In this document: piece after piece, positions 6,877 through 12,781 of the stretch
How positions within the stretch are numbered: the stretch's first letter is position 1
Layout of the letters: every line of letters begins with the position of its first letter
Assembly: GCA_026197015.1 (NCBI GenBank)
Contig: JAPHRB010000107.1
Coordinates: 1 to 12,781, forward strand
Source of the DNA: Gammaproteobacteria bacterium
GTDB taxonomy: Bacteria > Pseudomonadota > Gammaproteobacteria > SZUA-229
Reading direction: 5' to 3'
DNA length: 12,781 nt
Notes under the pieces: generated by a model
What the model saw: the letters and a program-made list of their open reading frames with translations, nothing else
Databases searched by the model: none
What the model was told of the DNA's origin: nothing
Position numbers and translations under genes: made by a program

Positions 6877-8697
6877 CTAACTTTTGGGACCACGTGACAA
6901 ACGTTTACGCTCATTTTCGGTTAAGAATTTTTTACGGCAACGAATAAAGTTAGGCGTTACTTCTACTAACTCATCATCATCGATGAATTCCAGCGCCTGC
7001 TCCAGCGTTAATATAATCGGCTTAACTAGCGTTAATGCTTCATCAGTACCCGATGCCCGAACGTTAGTTAGCTGTTTACCTTTAATGCAGTTAACCACTA
7101 AATCGTTCTCACGCGCATGTATACCAACAATCATACCTTCATATACTTCATCGCCGTGTGAGACGAACATTTTTCCACGTTCCTGCAAATTGAAGATCGA
7201 GAAACTCACTGCCTTACCCGGACCGTTTGAGATCAGCACGCCTTTACTACGTTGCCCAATAACTACATCAAGCCTGGGACCGTAACTGTCAAAGTTACTG
7301 TACATCAAGCCATTGCCGGCTGTAGACGTTAAAAACTCTGTACGGAAACCAATTAGGCCTCGTGTAGGAATAATGTAATCCAGGCGAACGCGACCGCGAC
7401 CGTCTGGCACCATATCCTTCAGCTCGCCTTTACGTATACCCAGTTTTTCCATAACAGACCCCTGAGAGTCTTCTGGTATATCTACTGTTAAACGCTCATA
7501 CGGCTCACACATTTTACCGTCGATTTCTTTAATAACAACTTCCGGGCGGCCGACACAAAGCTCGAAACCTTCACGACGCATTGACTCAATCAAAACTGAC
7601 AAGTGCAATTCACCACGACCTGATACGCGGAACTTATCACCAGTTTCACCTGGCTCAACGCGTAATGCAACGTTATGGATAAGCTCCTGGTCTAAACGGT
7701 CAGAGATATTACGCGAAGTAACATACTTACCGTCCTGACCAGATAACGGACCATTATTCACCTGGAATGTCATGCTCAACGTTGGCTCATCAACTGATAG
7801 CGGTGGCATTGCCACTACGTTTTCAGGATCACATAAAGTATCTGAAATGTTTAGCTTATCAATACCACTGAAACAAATAATATCGCCAGCCTGCGCAGTT
7901 TCAACTTCTATACGCTCTAAACCGTGGAAGCCAAGAATTTGCTGCATCCTTACGTTATTACGAATTTTACCTTCTGCATCAATCAAGGATATTTGCTGAC
8001 CGCGTTTGATGTTACCCTGCTTAATACGGCCTATACCGATAACACCCACATAAGAGTTGTAATCTAGTGAGCTCACCTGCATCTGGAAGGGTGCATCAAC
8101 ATCAACATCAGGTGCTGGTACATGCTCAATAATAGCTTCCAGCATAGGCATCATGTCGCCTTCAGTCACTGAGTCATCCAGGCTCGCAAAGCCGCCCAGG
8201 CCAGATGCGTAAAGCACTGGAAAATCTAACTGCTCATCGGTTGCACCAAGCTGGTCAAATAACTCAAATGTCTGGTCAAGCGCCCAATCAACACGAGCTG
8301 CTGGCTTATCTACCTTGTTAATAACAACAATTGGTTTGAAGCCCATATTAAATGCTTTCTGTGTTACAAAGCGCGTCTGAGGCATAGGGCCTTCCTGCGC
8401 ATCAACCAGTAGTATTACTGTGTCAACCATGGAAAGTACACGTTCAACTTCTCCACCAAAGTCTGCGTGTCCCGGTGTATCTACTATATTGATACGGTAA
8501 TCATTCCATTTAATTGCTGTGTTTTTAGCGAGAATGGTAATCCCACGTTCTTTTTCCTGGTCATTGGAATCCATAACACAGGTATCCATGTCTCCACGGG
8601 TATTATCTATTGTGCCTGACTGTTTTAACAGTTCATCAACCAGTGTGGTTTTACCGTGGTCAACGTGGGCAATAATTGCGACATTACGTAATTTCAT
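6877..8697 (-). CDS. typA: Translational GTPase TypA/BipA
   Basis: This ribosome-associated GTPase of the EF-G-like superfamily is linked in studied bacteria to ribosome assembly, cold growth and stress. The 606-residue length matches the family. G-motifs: G1 AHVDHGKTT (10-18), G2 RGIT (51-54), G3 DTPGH (73-77), G4 NKVD (127-130) and G5-like YASG (about 163-166). Domain II, an EF-G-like domain (SGRGELHLSVLIESMRREG) and the BipA-specific C-terminal domain (PTRGLIGFRTEFLT, then the basic RCRKKFLTENERKR end) are all present. ATG 8697 immediately precedes the KLRNVAIIAHVDHG strand. AGGAG lies about 12 bases upstream, a slightly long spacing. It is transcribed divergently from the truncated haemoglobin gene and ends in a strong terminator, so it is probably monocistronic. 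Nothing is abnormal in the sequence. Confidence 0.97.
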   Translation of the reverse strand: MKLRNVAIIAHVDHGKTTLVDELLKQSGTIDNTRGDMDTCVMDSNDQEKERGITILAKNTAIKWNDYRINIVDTPGHADFGGEVERVLSMVDTVILLVDAQEGPMPQTRFVTQKAFNMGFKPIVVINKVDKPAARVDWALDQTFELFDQLGATDEQLDFPVLYASGLGGFASLDDSVTEGDMMPMLEAIIEHVPAPDVDVDAPFQMQVSSLDYNSYVGVIGIGRIKQGNIKRGQQISLIDAEGKIRNNVRMQQILGFHGLERIEVETAQAGDIICFSGIDKLNISDTLCDPENVVAMPPLSVDEPTLSMTFQVNNGPLSGQDGKYVTSRNISDRLDQELIHNVALRVEPGETGDKFRVSGRGELHLSVLIESMRREGFELCVGRPEVVIKEIDGKMCEPYERLTVDIPEDSQGSVMEKLGIRKGELKDMVPDGRGRVRLDYIIPTRGLIGFRTEFLTSTAGNGLMYSNFDSYGPRLDVVIGQRSKGVLISNGPGKAVSFSIFNLQERGKMFVSHGDEVYEGMIVGIHARENDLVVNCIKGKQLTNVRASGTDEALTLVKPIILTLEQALEFIDDDELVEVTPNFIRCRKKFLTENERKRLSRGPKS

Positions 8698-8743
8698 GTT
8701 TGCTTCGAGCTCCTGGCCAAATTAAGGCACCAAAAATTAGTGT

Positions 8744-8771
8744 CTAATAGGCCAGTTAACCGGCCAATCAA
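8744..8771 (-). promoter_or_regulatory. Candidate typA promoter with a palindrome in the spacer
   Basis: The minus strand reads TTGATT, a 16-base spacer, then TATTAG; each hexamer matches four of six consensus bases. The spacer is the near-palindrome GGCCGGTTAACTGGCC (8750-8765), which has a GTTAAC core, GGCC ends and one mismatched pair. A protein bound there would block the promoter, so it may be an operator; the binding protein is unknown. Confidence 0.4.
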
Positions 8772-8853
8772 AAAGGGTGGCAAATTGTACAGCATATTAG
8801 GAGATGATGATTAGTGTAGAATGCATATATTCGAATTTATTTGACCAAATAAC

Positions 8854-9231
8854 ATGAAAAACACACATTATGACCGTCTAGGTGGTGAAAAATCCGTACG
8901 TGAACTGGTAGATCGCTTCTACGACGTTATGGATTCAGCTAAAGATGTAACCGAATTAAGGGTTATACATGCTGATGATTTAACAGATGCCCGCAATAAA
9001 CTGTTTATGTTTTTATCTGGCTGGCTGGGAGGGCCTCCACTTTATATTGAAGAATTTGGTCAGCCGCGCTTACGTCAGAGACATATTTCTTTCCATATCG
9101 GAGAAACTGAAAGAGACCAGTGGATGTTTTGTATAAATCAGGCCATGTCAGACATGAACATTGAAAAAGAACTAAAACAAACACTTTATGATGCCTTTTA
9201 CAAAACCGCCGATTTTATGCGTAATCAGTAA
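8854..9231 (+). CDS. Group II truncated haemoglobin (trHbO type)
   Basis: A 125-residue globin of the truncated 2/2 fold, likely a cytosolic haem protein handling O2, NO or peroxide; the ligand role varies across the family. It has the early GGE turn (10-12), Tyr23 at B10 (RFYDVMD), the YWGGP-like segment GWLGGPP (56-62), the proximal haem ligand H77 in PRLRQRHISF, and W90 at G8 (ERDQWMFC), which is diagnostic of group II. His39 falls at or next to position CD1, where Mycobacterium trHbO has Tyr. ATG 8854 fits the family N terminus, but there is no recognisable Shine-Dalgarno upstream (GACCAAATAAC). The gene is divergent from typA, and the shared 156-base gap must hold its promoter, which I could not place. 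A weak hairpin overlaps the stop codon. Confidence 0.95.
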   Translation: MKNTHYDRLGGEKSVRELVDRFYDVMDSAKDVTELRVIHADDLTDARNKLFMFLSGWLGGPPLYIEEFGQPRLRQRHISFHIGETERDQWMFCINQAMSDMNIEKELKQTLYDAFYKTADFMRNQ

Positions 9232-9256
9232 AATCCAATCCATATGTAAGGATTTT
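9230..9256 (+). terminator. Weak hairpin at the end of the truncated haemoglobin gene
   Basis: AAAATCC (9230-9236) pairs with GGATTTT (9250-9256) around a 13-base loop, overlapping the last bases of the TAA stop. There is no long U-run beyond the stem, so termination would be inefficient. Confidence 0.3.
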
Positions 9257-9318
9257 CTGATATAACGGTCAGCCTTCTGTGGTAACGGCCATACGGCATA
9301 GTGCTTTTACTTTCAATG

Positions 9319-9327
9319 TGATATAAA
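9319..9327 (+). promoter_or_regulatory. Candidate extended -10 promoter for the FHA gene
   Basis: TG-A-TATAAA matches the extended -10 form (TGnTATAAT). It lies about 90 bases upstream of the FHA start codon. There is no convincing -35, as is common for extended -10 promoters. A second AT-rich box, TATAAC, occurs near 9353. Confidence 0.35.
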
Positions 9328-9416
9328 TTGCGCTAGTTATGTGAATCTGTTCTATAACTATTAAGACAGACATAAATGATAAACGAATTGAATCGAGAGA
9401 TTCTAAAGGCACGCCA

Positions 9417-9683
9417 ATGGAAAACAAAACTTACATTATTGGTCGTCGTGGAAACATCCAGCTCTTCGACAAAACCACCAGCTCAAGACACGCTGAACTG
9501 GTTGTATTAGATAACCAGATGTACTTAACTGACCTGAGTTCGACTAATGGCACTTACCTGATGGAGCAGGGGAAACGTAAACGCTTCAAAGAGGGTTATA
9601 TCAACCTTGAGCAAACTCTTTCATTTGGTGAGCACGTTTGCACCGTAAGGGAACTTATTGCACGCGCTGAAATCGCTCATTAA
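9417..9683 (+). CDS. Small stand-alone FHA-domain protein
   Basis: The 88-residue protein is essentially one forkhead-associated domain, a fold that binds phosphothreonine peptides. The diagnostic residues are present: GR (9-10), SSRHAEL (22-28) with the phosphate-contacting Ser and Arg and the structural His, and LSSTNGTYL (40-48) with the conserved Asn-Gly. The domain ends with the last beta strand near residue 75, followed by a short helix. There is no second domain, signal peptide or membrane segment, so it must act by binding a partner. AAAGG eight or nine bases before ATG 9417 supports the start. It is followed by an intrinsic terminator and then by an HDOD gene on the same strand. No Ser/Thr kinase or phosphatase is in the window to supply its ligand. 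Confidence 0.92.
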   Translation: MENKTYIIGRRGNIQLFDKTTSSRHAELVVLDNQMYLTDLSSTNGTYLMEQGKRKRFKEGYINLEQTLSFGEHVCTVRELIARAEIAH

Positions 9684-9692
9684 CAAGCATAA

Positions 9693-9727
9693 ACAGAAAT
9701 ATATTCTGTCTTTTTTATATTTTTTTT
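9693..9727 (+). terminator. Intrinsic terminator after the FHA gene
   Basis: ACAGAA (9693-9698) pairs with TTCTGT (9704-9709) around a 5-base loop. It is followed by C and then a long T-rich tract (9711-9727). The stem is short and AT-rich but the U-tract is excellent. It starts 10 bases after the stop codon. Confidence 0.7.
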
Positions 9728-9740
9728 GCAGACTGCTAGA

Positions 9741-9805
9741 AAAATCACCCTAAGTAAGCCATTATTCAACTATATATTCACCCTAACGGGTGATTTTATA
9801 ATTTT
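9741..9805 (+). promoter_or_regulatory. HDOD gene leader with mutually exclusive hairpins
   Basis: TCACCC (9778-9783) pairs with GGGTGA (9788-9793) around a TAAC loop and is followed by TTTTATAATTTT, which is terminator-like. The same 3' arm can instead pair over ten bases with AAAATCACCC at 9741-9750 (complement GGGTGATTTT, 9788-9797). The two pairings exclude each other. The element ends about 20 bases before the HDOD start. It may be an attenuator, or the DNA repeat may be an operator. Confidence 0.4.
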
Positions 9806-9826
9806 ACAGAAAATATAGGGAAAATA

Positions 9827-10690
9827 ATGGTTCGCAAGCCAGAAGACCTTGTTAAAGGCGTAGTCAAACTTATTTCACTACCTGAAATATATATTCGCGT
9901 TTCACAAATACTTGAAGACCAAAACCATAGCGCCAAACAACTAGGCGAAATAATTAGCCATGATCCGGCACTTACAGCACGAATATTACGTATCGTAAAT
10001 AGCGCATATTATTCTCTTGCTGCAAAAATCGAACTGGTAAGCCGTGCCGTATCTGTAATAGGTGAAGATGACCTTCGAAATCTGGTGCTCGCTACATCTG
10101 CTGTTGATACCTTTAAACGCATACCTAACCAGCTAGTAGATATTGATCTTTTCTGGCGTCACAGCGTACATACAGGCATAGTCTCACGCCTGTTATCCAA
10201 ACACTGCAACATTTTGCATGGGGAGCGCCTGTTTGTAGCAGGCATGTTACACGATATTGGAAAGCTGATTTTATACTTTAAAGAACCTGAGTTATCACAG
10301 CAGGTTTTATTAGACGCGGCGGATTCTGATGGTCAACTCTTTCGCTCTGAAAAAAAGATTTTAGGTTTTACACACGGTGATGTAGGTGCAGCTCTAATAG
10401 ATGCCTGGAAATTATCAGACACATTAAAAGAAGTAATTGCGTATCACCATACGCCTCTAAAAGCTAAAAACTACCGTATGGAAACATCTATCGTTCACAT
10501 AGCTAACTGTGTCGTTAATGCACTGGGACCCGATATAGATGTAGATGAGCATTTACTTGATGATTTCCCGGGTTTTGAACCCGAAACACTAGAAATCACA
10601 GGCTTAAATCTAAATATATTACCTGATGTAATGGAGCAGGCGTGGGAACAGGCAGCCGAAGTCCTGGACATTATCTGCCCCAGAGTTTAA
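9827..10690 (+). CDS. HDOD-domain signalling protein
   Basis: The 287-residue protein is a single HDOD domain with a short C-terminal extension and no membrane segment. The HDOD core is clear: LISLPEIYIRVSQIL (15-29), a helix pair, then HDPALTARILRIVNSAYY (45-62) and LRNLVLATS (83-91). HD-superfamily residues are partly kept: H112/H115, H142-D143 in GMLHDIGKL, H183 (THGDVG) and H207-H208. This is more complete than in many HDOD proteins, so a metal site is possible, although the family is mostly thought to act non-enzymatically in signalling and gene regulation. ATG 9827 has a weak AGGGA about six bases upstream and sits directly before the domain. It lies 143 bases after the FHA gene, across a terminator and a structured leader, so it probably has separate control. 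The partner is unknown; the FHA neighbour is a candidate by context only. Confidence 0.92.
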   Translation: MVRKPEDLVKGVVKLISLPEIYIRVSQILEDQNHSAKQLGEIISHDPALTARILRIVNSAYYSLAAKIELVSRAVSVIGEDDLRNLVLATSAVDTFKRIPNQLVDIDLFWRHSVHTGIVSRLLSKHCNILHGERLFVAGMLHDIGKLILYFKEPELSQQVLLDAADSDGQLFRSEKKILGFTHGDVGAALIDAWKLSDTLKEVIAYHHTPLKAKNYRMETSIVHIANCVVNALGPDIDVDEHLLDDFPGFEPETLEITGLNLNILPDVMEQAWEQAAEVLDIICPRV

Positions 10691-11093
10691 AAAAAGATGT
10701 TTATAGATCAGGTGCATAATCAAACATACGTCTAATTCATCGCCACAAAAGCGCCGCCTATCCAATGTTTTTTAATATCAGCTTATTTGACGGCAAGTTT
10801 TATTAAATATGACTAGAATAAAGATATAGGCAAAATGCCAGTCAGATTGACTACTGTTACTTTTGTGAACGACATCACGGCAAATTGACAGCAAAGCCAC
10901 TAAATTACTATCTATGGTGTGCAGCTTTAATTCATCGCATATCTCAAATGTTAAAAGCATCAGAAGGCCATGCCTTCTATAGAAAGATGCGCACTAACGC
11001 AGAAAACTATGGGCTTTTATTTTTCAGGGTAAGAAACTCAAGCTTAGAACTCTAGTGCCATTATGTACTTAATTTCCAAATACGGATAATTAC
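10691..11093. other. 403-base gene-free region before the DUF1631 gene
   Basis: No recognised gene or strong terminator is found. Contents seen: GGCA-AAA-TGCC next to an imperfect CAGTCA/TGACTG hairpin (10829-10856); a perfect -35-like TTGACA (10885-10890) with poor -10 candidates (TACTAT after 15 bases, TATCTA after 18); a 7-base-pair, 3-base-loop hairpin AGAAGGC/GCCTTCT (10962-10978) inside an outer GCATC/GATGC pair (10957-10990); and a repeated phrase ACGGCAA(A/G)TT at 10790-10799 and 10877-10886. One plus-strand frame is open from 10822 to the TAG at 11054-11056, with only TTG 10885 or ATG 10948 as plausible starts and no Shine-Dalgarno. It may be a long leader, a small gene or a remnant. 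Confidence 0.5.
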
Positions 11094-12781
11094 ATGAGCG
11101 CGATAATACATAAGTTTAATAGTTCCAAGAGATCCTCCTCCGGGCAGGCAGCTAAAAGCAATCTAAAACAATTAATAAGCCAGATAGCAGGCTGTTTAAA
11201 CGAAGAACTGTCAGAACTTATGGGCAGATTATTTGATGGCGCAGATGACATGTTGTTTCAACTGGCTGAAAATGCGGATTCAAATGAAGATCAGAACGAA
11301 TATTTCGATACTATGCGCATGTTACGTATAGAACGTAAAAATATCGGTCAAAATTTTGCTGCAAACCTTAAAACACATTTACAAACTTCAAAAACCCAGA
11401 ATAATCAAAACATTGACTTAGAGGAAGACGAATTAAGCCTGGTAGATCAGGATGAAATGGAGGAATTAGTTGCCGTTTCAGCCATGCACTCAAAAGCCAT
11501 GAATTTGTATGGTGAAGCAGTCGGCCACCTTGAAGCCAGAATAGAATTTTTATCTTTAAAATCACCAGGTTTATTTAACAAAGACGCACTGGCACCAAAA
11601 AACATATGTGACTCATTTAAAGACGCTCTTGCCAGTATTGAGTTATCTACTAATAACAAACTGGTGTTATACAAATTATTTGATCAGGAAGTTATTCTCC
11701 ACCTGGAACCTCTTTATAAAAAGCTAAATCAATTATTTATTGATCAGGGTGTATTACCTCAAATAAAACTAGGTGATTCCCCAGTCAAAAAAACGAGCCA
11801 AAGTAATACCGTAACAGCGCAAGCAGAGCAAGCGCTGGAAACTGATGCTGTTTATCTGGAAAATCCAACTTACAACCCAGGCCAGTCATCCACCTACAGT
11901 TACAATAATGGAAATGGAGGCCATAATAACGGCACCACGCAAACATCTGGCGGCATTAATAACACATCACTGAATGGAGCCACTGCATCAACTTCTAGTA
12001 ATCAGCAAAACCTGGTACATCAGTTCATTAATGGCGAACTCACCGCATCGGGCCCGGGGATACCCGCTTCATTTACAACAAAGCGCAATTCACCTTCAAG
12101 CAATAGCACGCAATATTATGATCGCCGTGACGTGATGAGCGCACTCACAAACTTACAACAAAATGTCGCCCAGTCCACTGCGCCAATAGAGGAAATTGAT
12201 GCCGCCGATTTCAAACGTTCATTACTAGCCGACATGGGTAGTCGCTCAGGAGGAGCAGTAACAAAACAGGTTAATTTAGTTGATGAAAAAACCATCGATT
12301 TTATTGAAATGTTATTTGATGCAATTATAGAAGATTCCAGTATTTCACAGGCCGTCACCAATTTACTGTTGAGACTACAAATACCTGTAATAAAAGTTGC
12401 CATGTTAGATGAGAGTTTTTTCGCCGATGGTGAACATCCATGCAGAACAACACTTAACCTTATAGCGTTTTTGGGAAGAGGTCTAACCAGTAGCGACGAC
12501 ACATTATTCAACAAACTAAACACGGTAGTAGAAACACTTCTCAACGATTTCGATATTGACATCAACAGTTTTGAGAATGCATCTAATAGATTAGAAGAGA
12601 TTGAGCTTGAAGAACTACAAATTACATCTGAAAAAGAAAAAATAACCCAAAAAACAGCACTACAAACTCATGCTCGCGAAGTCGTACTTGCCGAATTACA
12701 ATACCATGTAATGAATAAAGTTTTGCCAAAATCATCCCAGAAGCTGATTTTAAAATTTTGGTCAACACTAATGTTTCATCG
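11094..12781 (+). CDS. DUF1631-family protein (partial, cut by right edge)
   Basis: The frame is open from ATG 11094 to the window end, giving 562 codons with no stop; the C terminus is missing. Family hallmarks are the segment LSLVDQDEMEELVAVSAM (114-131), the YKLFDQEVILHLEPLYKKLN-like block (about 192-212) with GVLPQIKL after it, and LQIPVIKVAMLDESFF...EHPCR (about 427-451). Between them, about 230-340 is a low-complexity linker rich in Ser, Thr, Asn and Gly. A charged helical stretch (about 494-525) is likely coiled coil. No signal peptide or membrane segment is seen. DUF1631 has no settled function; older annotations as thymidine phosphorylase are not supported by anything visible here. 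GGAT about seven bases before the ATG is a weak ribosome binding site. It follows the HDOD gene on the same strand after a 403-base gap, so independent transcription is likely. Confidence 0.85.
   Translation, partial: MSAIIHKFNSSKRSSSGQAAKSNLKQLISQIAGCLNEELSELMGRLFDGADDMLFQLAENADSNEDQNEYFDTMRMLRIERKNIGQNFAANLKTHLQTSKTQNNQNIDLEEDELSLVDQDEMEELVAVSAMHSKAMNLYGEAVGHLEARIEFLSLKSPGLFNKDALAPKNICDSFKDALASIELSTNNKLVLYKLFDQEVILHLEPLYKKLNQLFIDQGVLPQIKLGDSPVKKTSQSNTVTAQAEQALETDAVYLENPTYNPGQSSTYSYNNGNGGHNNGTTQTSGGINNTSLNGATASTSSNQQNLVHQFINGELTASGPGIPASFTTKRNSPSSNSTQYYDRRDVMSALTNLQQNVAQSTAPIEEIDAADFKRSLLADMGSRSGGAVTKQVNLVDEKTIDFIEMLFDAIIEDSSISQAVTNLLLRLQIPVIKVAMLDESFFADGEHPCRTTLNLIAFLGRGLTSSDDTLFNKLNTVVETLLNDFDIDINSFENASNRLEEIELEELQITSEKEKITQKTALQTHAREVVLAELQYHVMNKVLPKSSQKLILKFWSTLMFH

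Noticed and set aside
6884..7285. 133-residue plus-strand open frame
   Set aside because: It is antisense to the highly conserved C-terminal part of typA, and the Ser-rich composition is typical of a shadow frame.
8811..8853. Possible FNR or NsrR site before the truncated haemoglobin gene
   Set aside because: I looked for TTGAT-N4-ATCAA and for AAGATGCAT-type inverted repeats; only fragments such as ATGCAT and TTTGAC occur, which is not enough to call a site.
10778..10960. 60-residue minus-strand open frame in the long gap
   Set aside because: It has no Shine-Dalgarno and no motif, and the opposite strand frame looks more protein-like; neither is called as a gene.
12116..12565. 149-residue minus-strand open frame
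   Set aside because: It lies opposite the conserved DUF1631 block; the Ser/Thr-rich translation carries no domain signal.

Overview
The window reads as chromosomal DNA of a gammaproteobacterium with moderate to low G+C. The evidence is the set of conserved housekeeping proteins: a YheS-type ABC-F ATPase, Tex/YhgF and TypA/BipA, each full length with the enterobacterial/pseudomonad architecture. The genus cannot be named from this sequence. No tRNA, rRNA, insertion sequence, integrase or CRISPR array was seen.

Layout. Five genes lie on the minus strand. From the left edge these are an HD-GYP-type signalling protein (cut by the edge, 1-889), a YheS-like ABC-F protein (1056-2948), tex (3073-5379), a response regulator with a ruined GGDEF domain (5541-6701) and typA (6877-8697). 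A divergent promoter region (8698-8853) separates them from four plus-strand genes: a group II truncated haemoglobin (8854-9231), an 88-residue stand-alone FHA protein (9417-9683), an HDOD protein (9827-10690) and a DUF1631 protein cut by the right edge (11094-12781). The only gene-free stretch above 300 bases is 10691-11093.

How the genes relate. The housekeeping group concerns translation and transcription: ABC-F on the ribosome, Tex as a transcription accessory factor and TypA as a ribosome-associated GTPase. Between and beside these are signalling genes that look linked to cyclic-di-GMP or phospho-signalling. They are an HD-GYP protein with a histidine-less HPt-like N terminus, a REC protein whose GGDEF site has become GVARF while the inhibitory-site RxxD remains, an FHA phosphothreonine reader, an HDOD protein and a DUF1631 protein. 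Two of the signalling domains appear catalytically dead but architecturally intact, which points to binding or scaffolding roles rather than synthesis.

Regulatory signals supported by the sequence are a strong intrinsic terminator after typA, an intrinsic terminator after the FHA gene, a leader with mutually exclusive hairpins before the HDOD gene, and candidate sigma-70 promoters for the HD protein, tex, the response regulator, typA and the FHA gene. I see no clearly new system. The best leads are the degenerate GGDEF receptor candidate, the FHA/HDOD pair with its structured leader, and the unexplained region before the DUF1631 gene.
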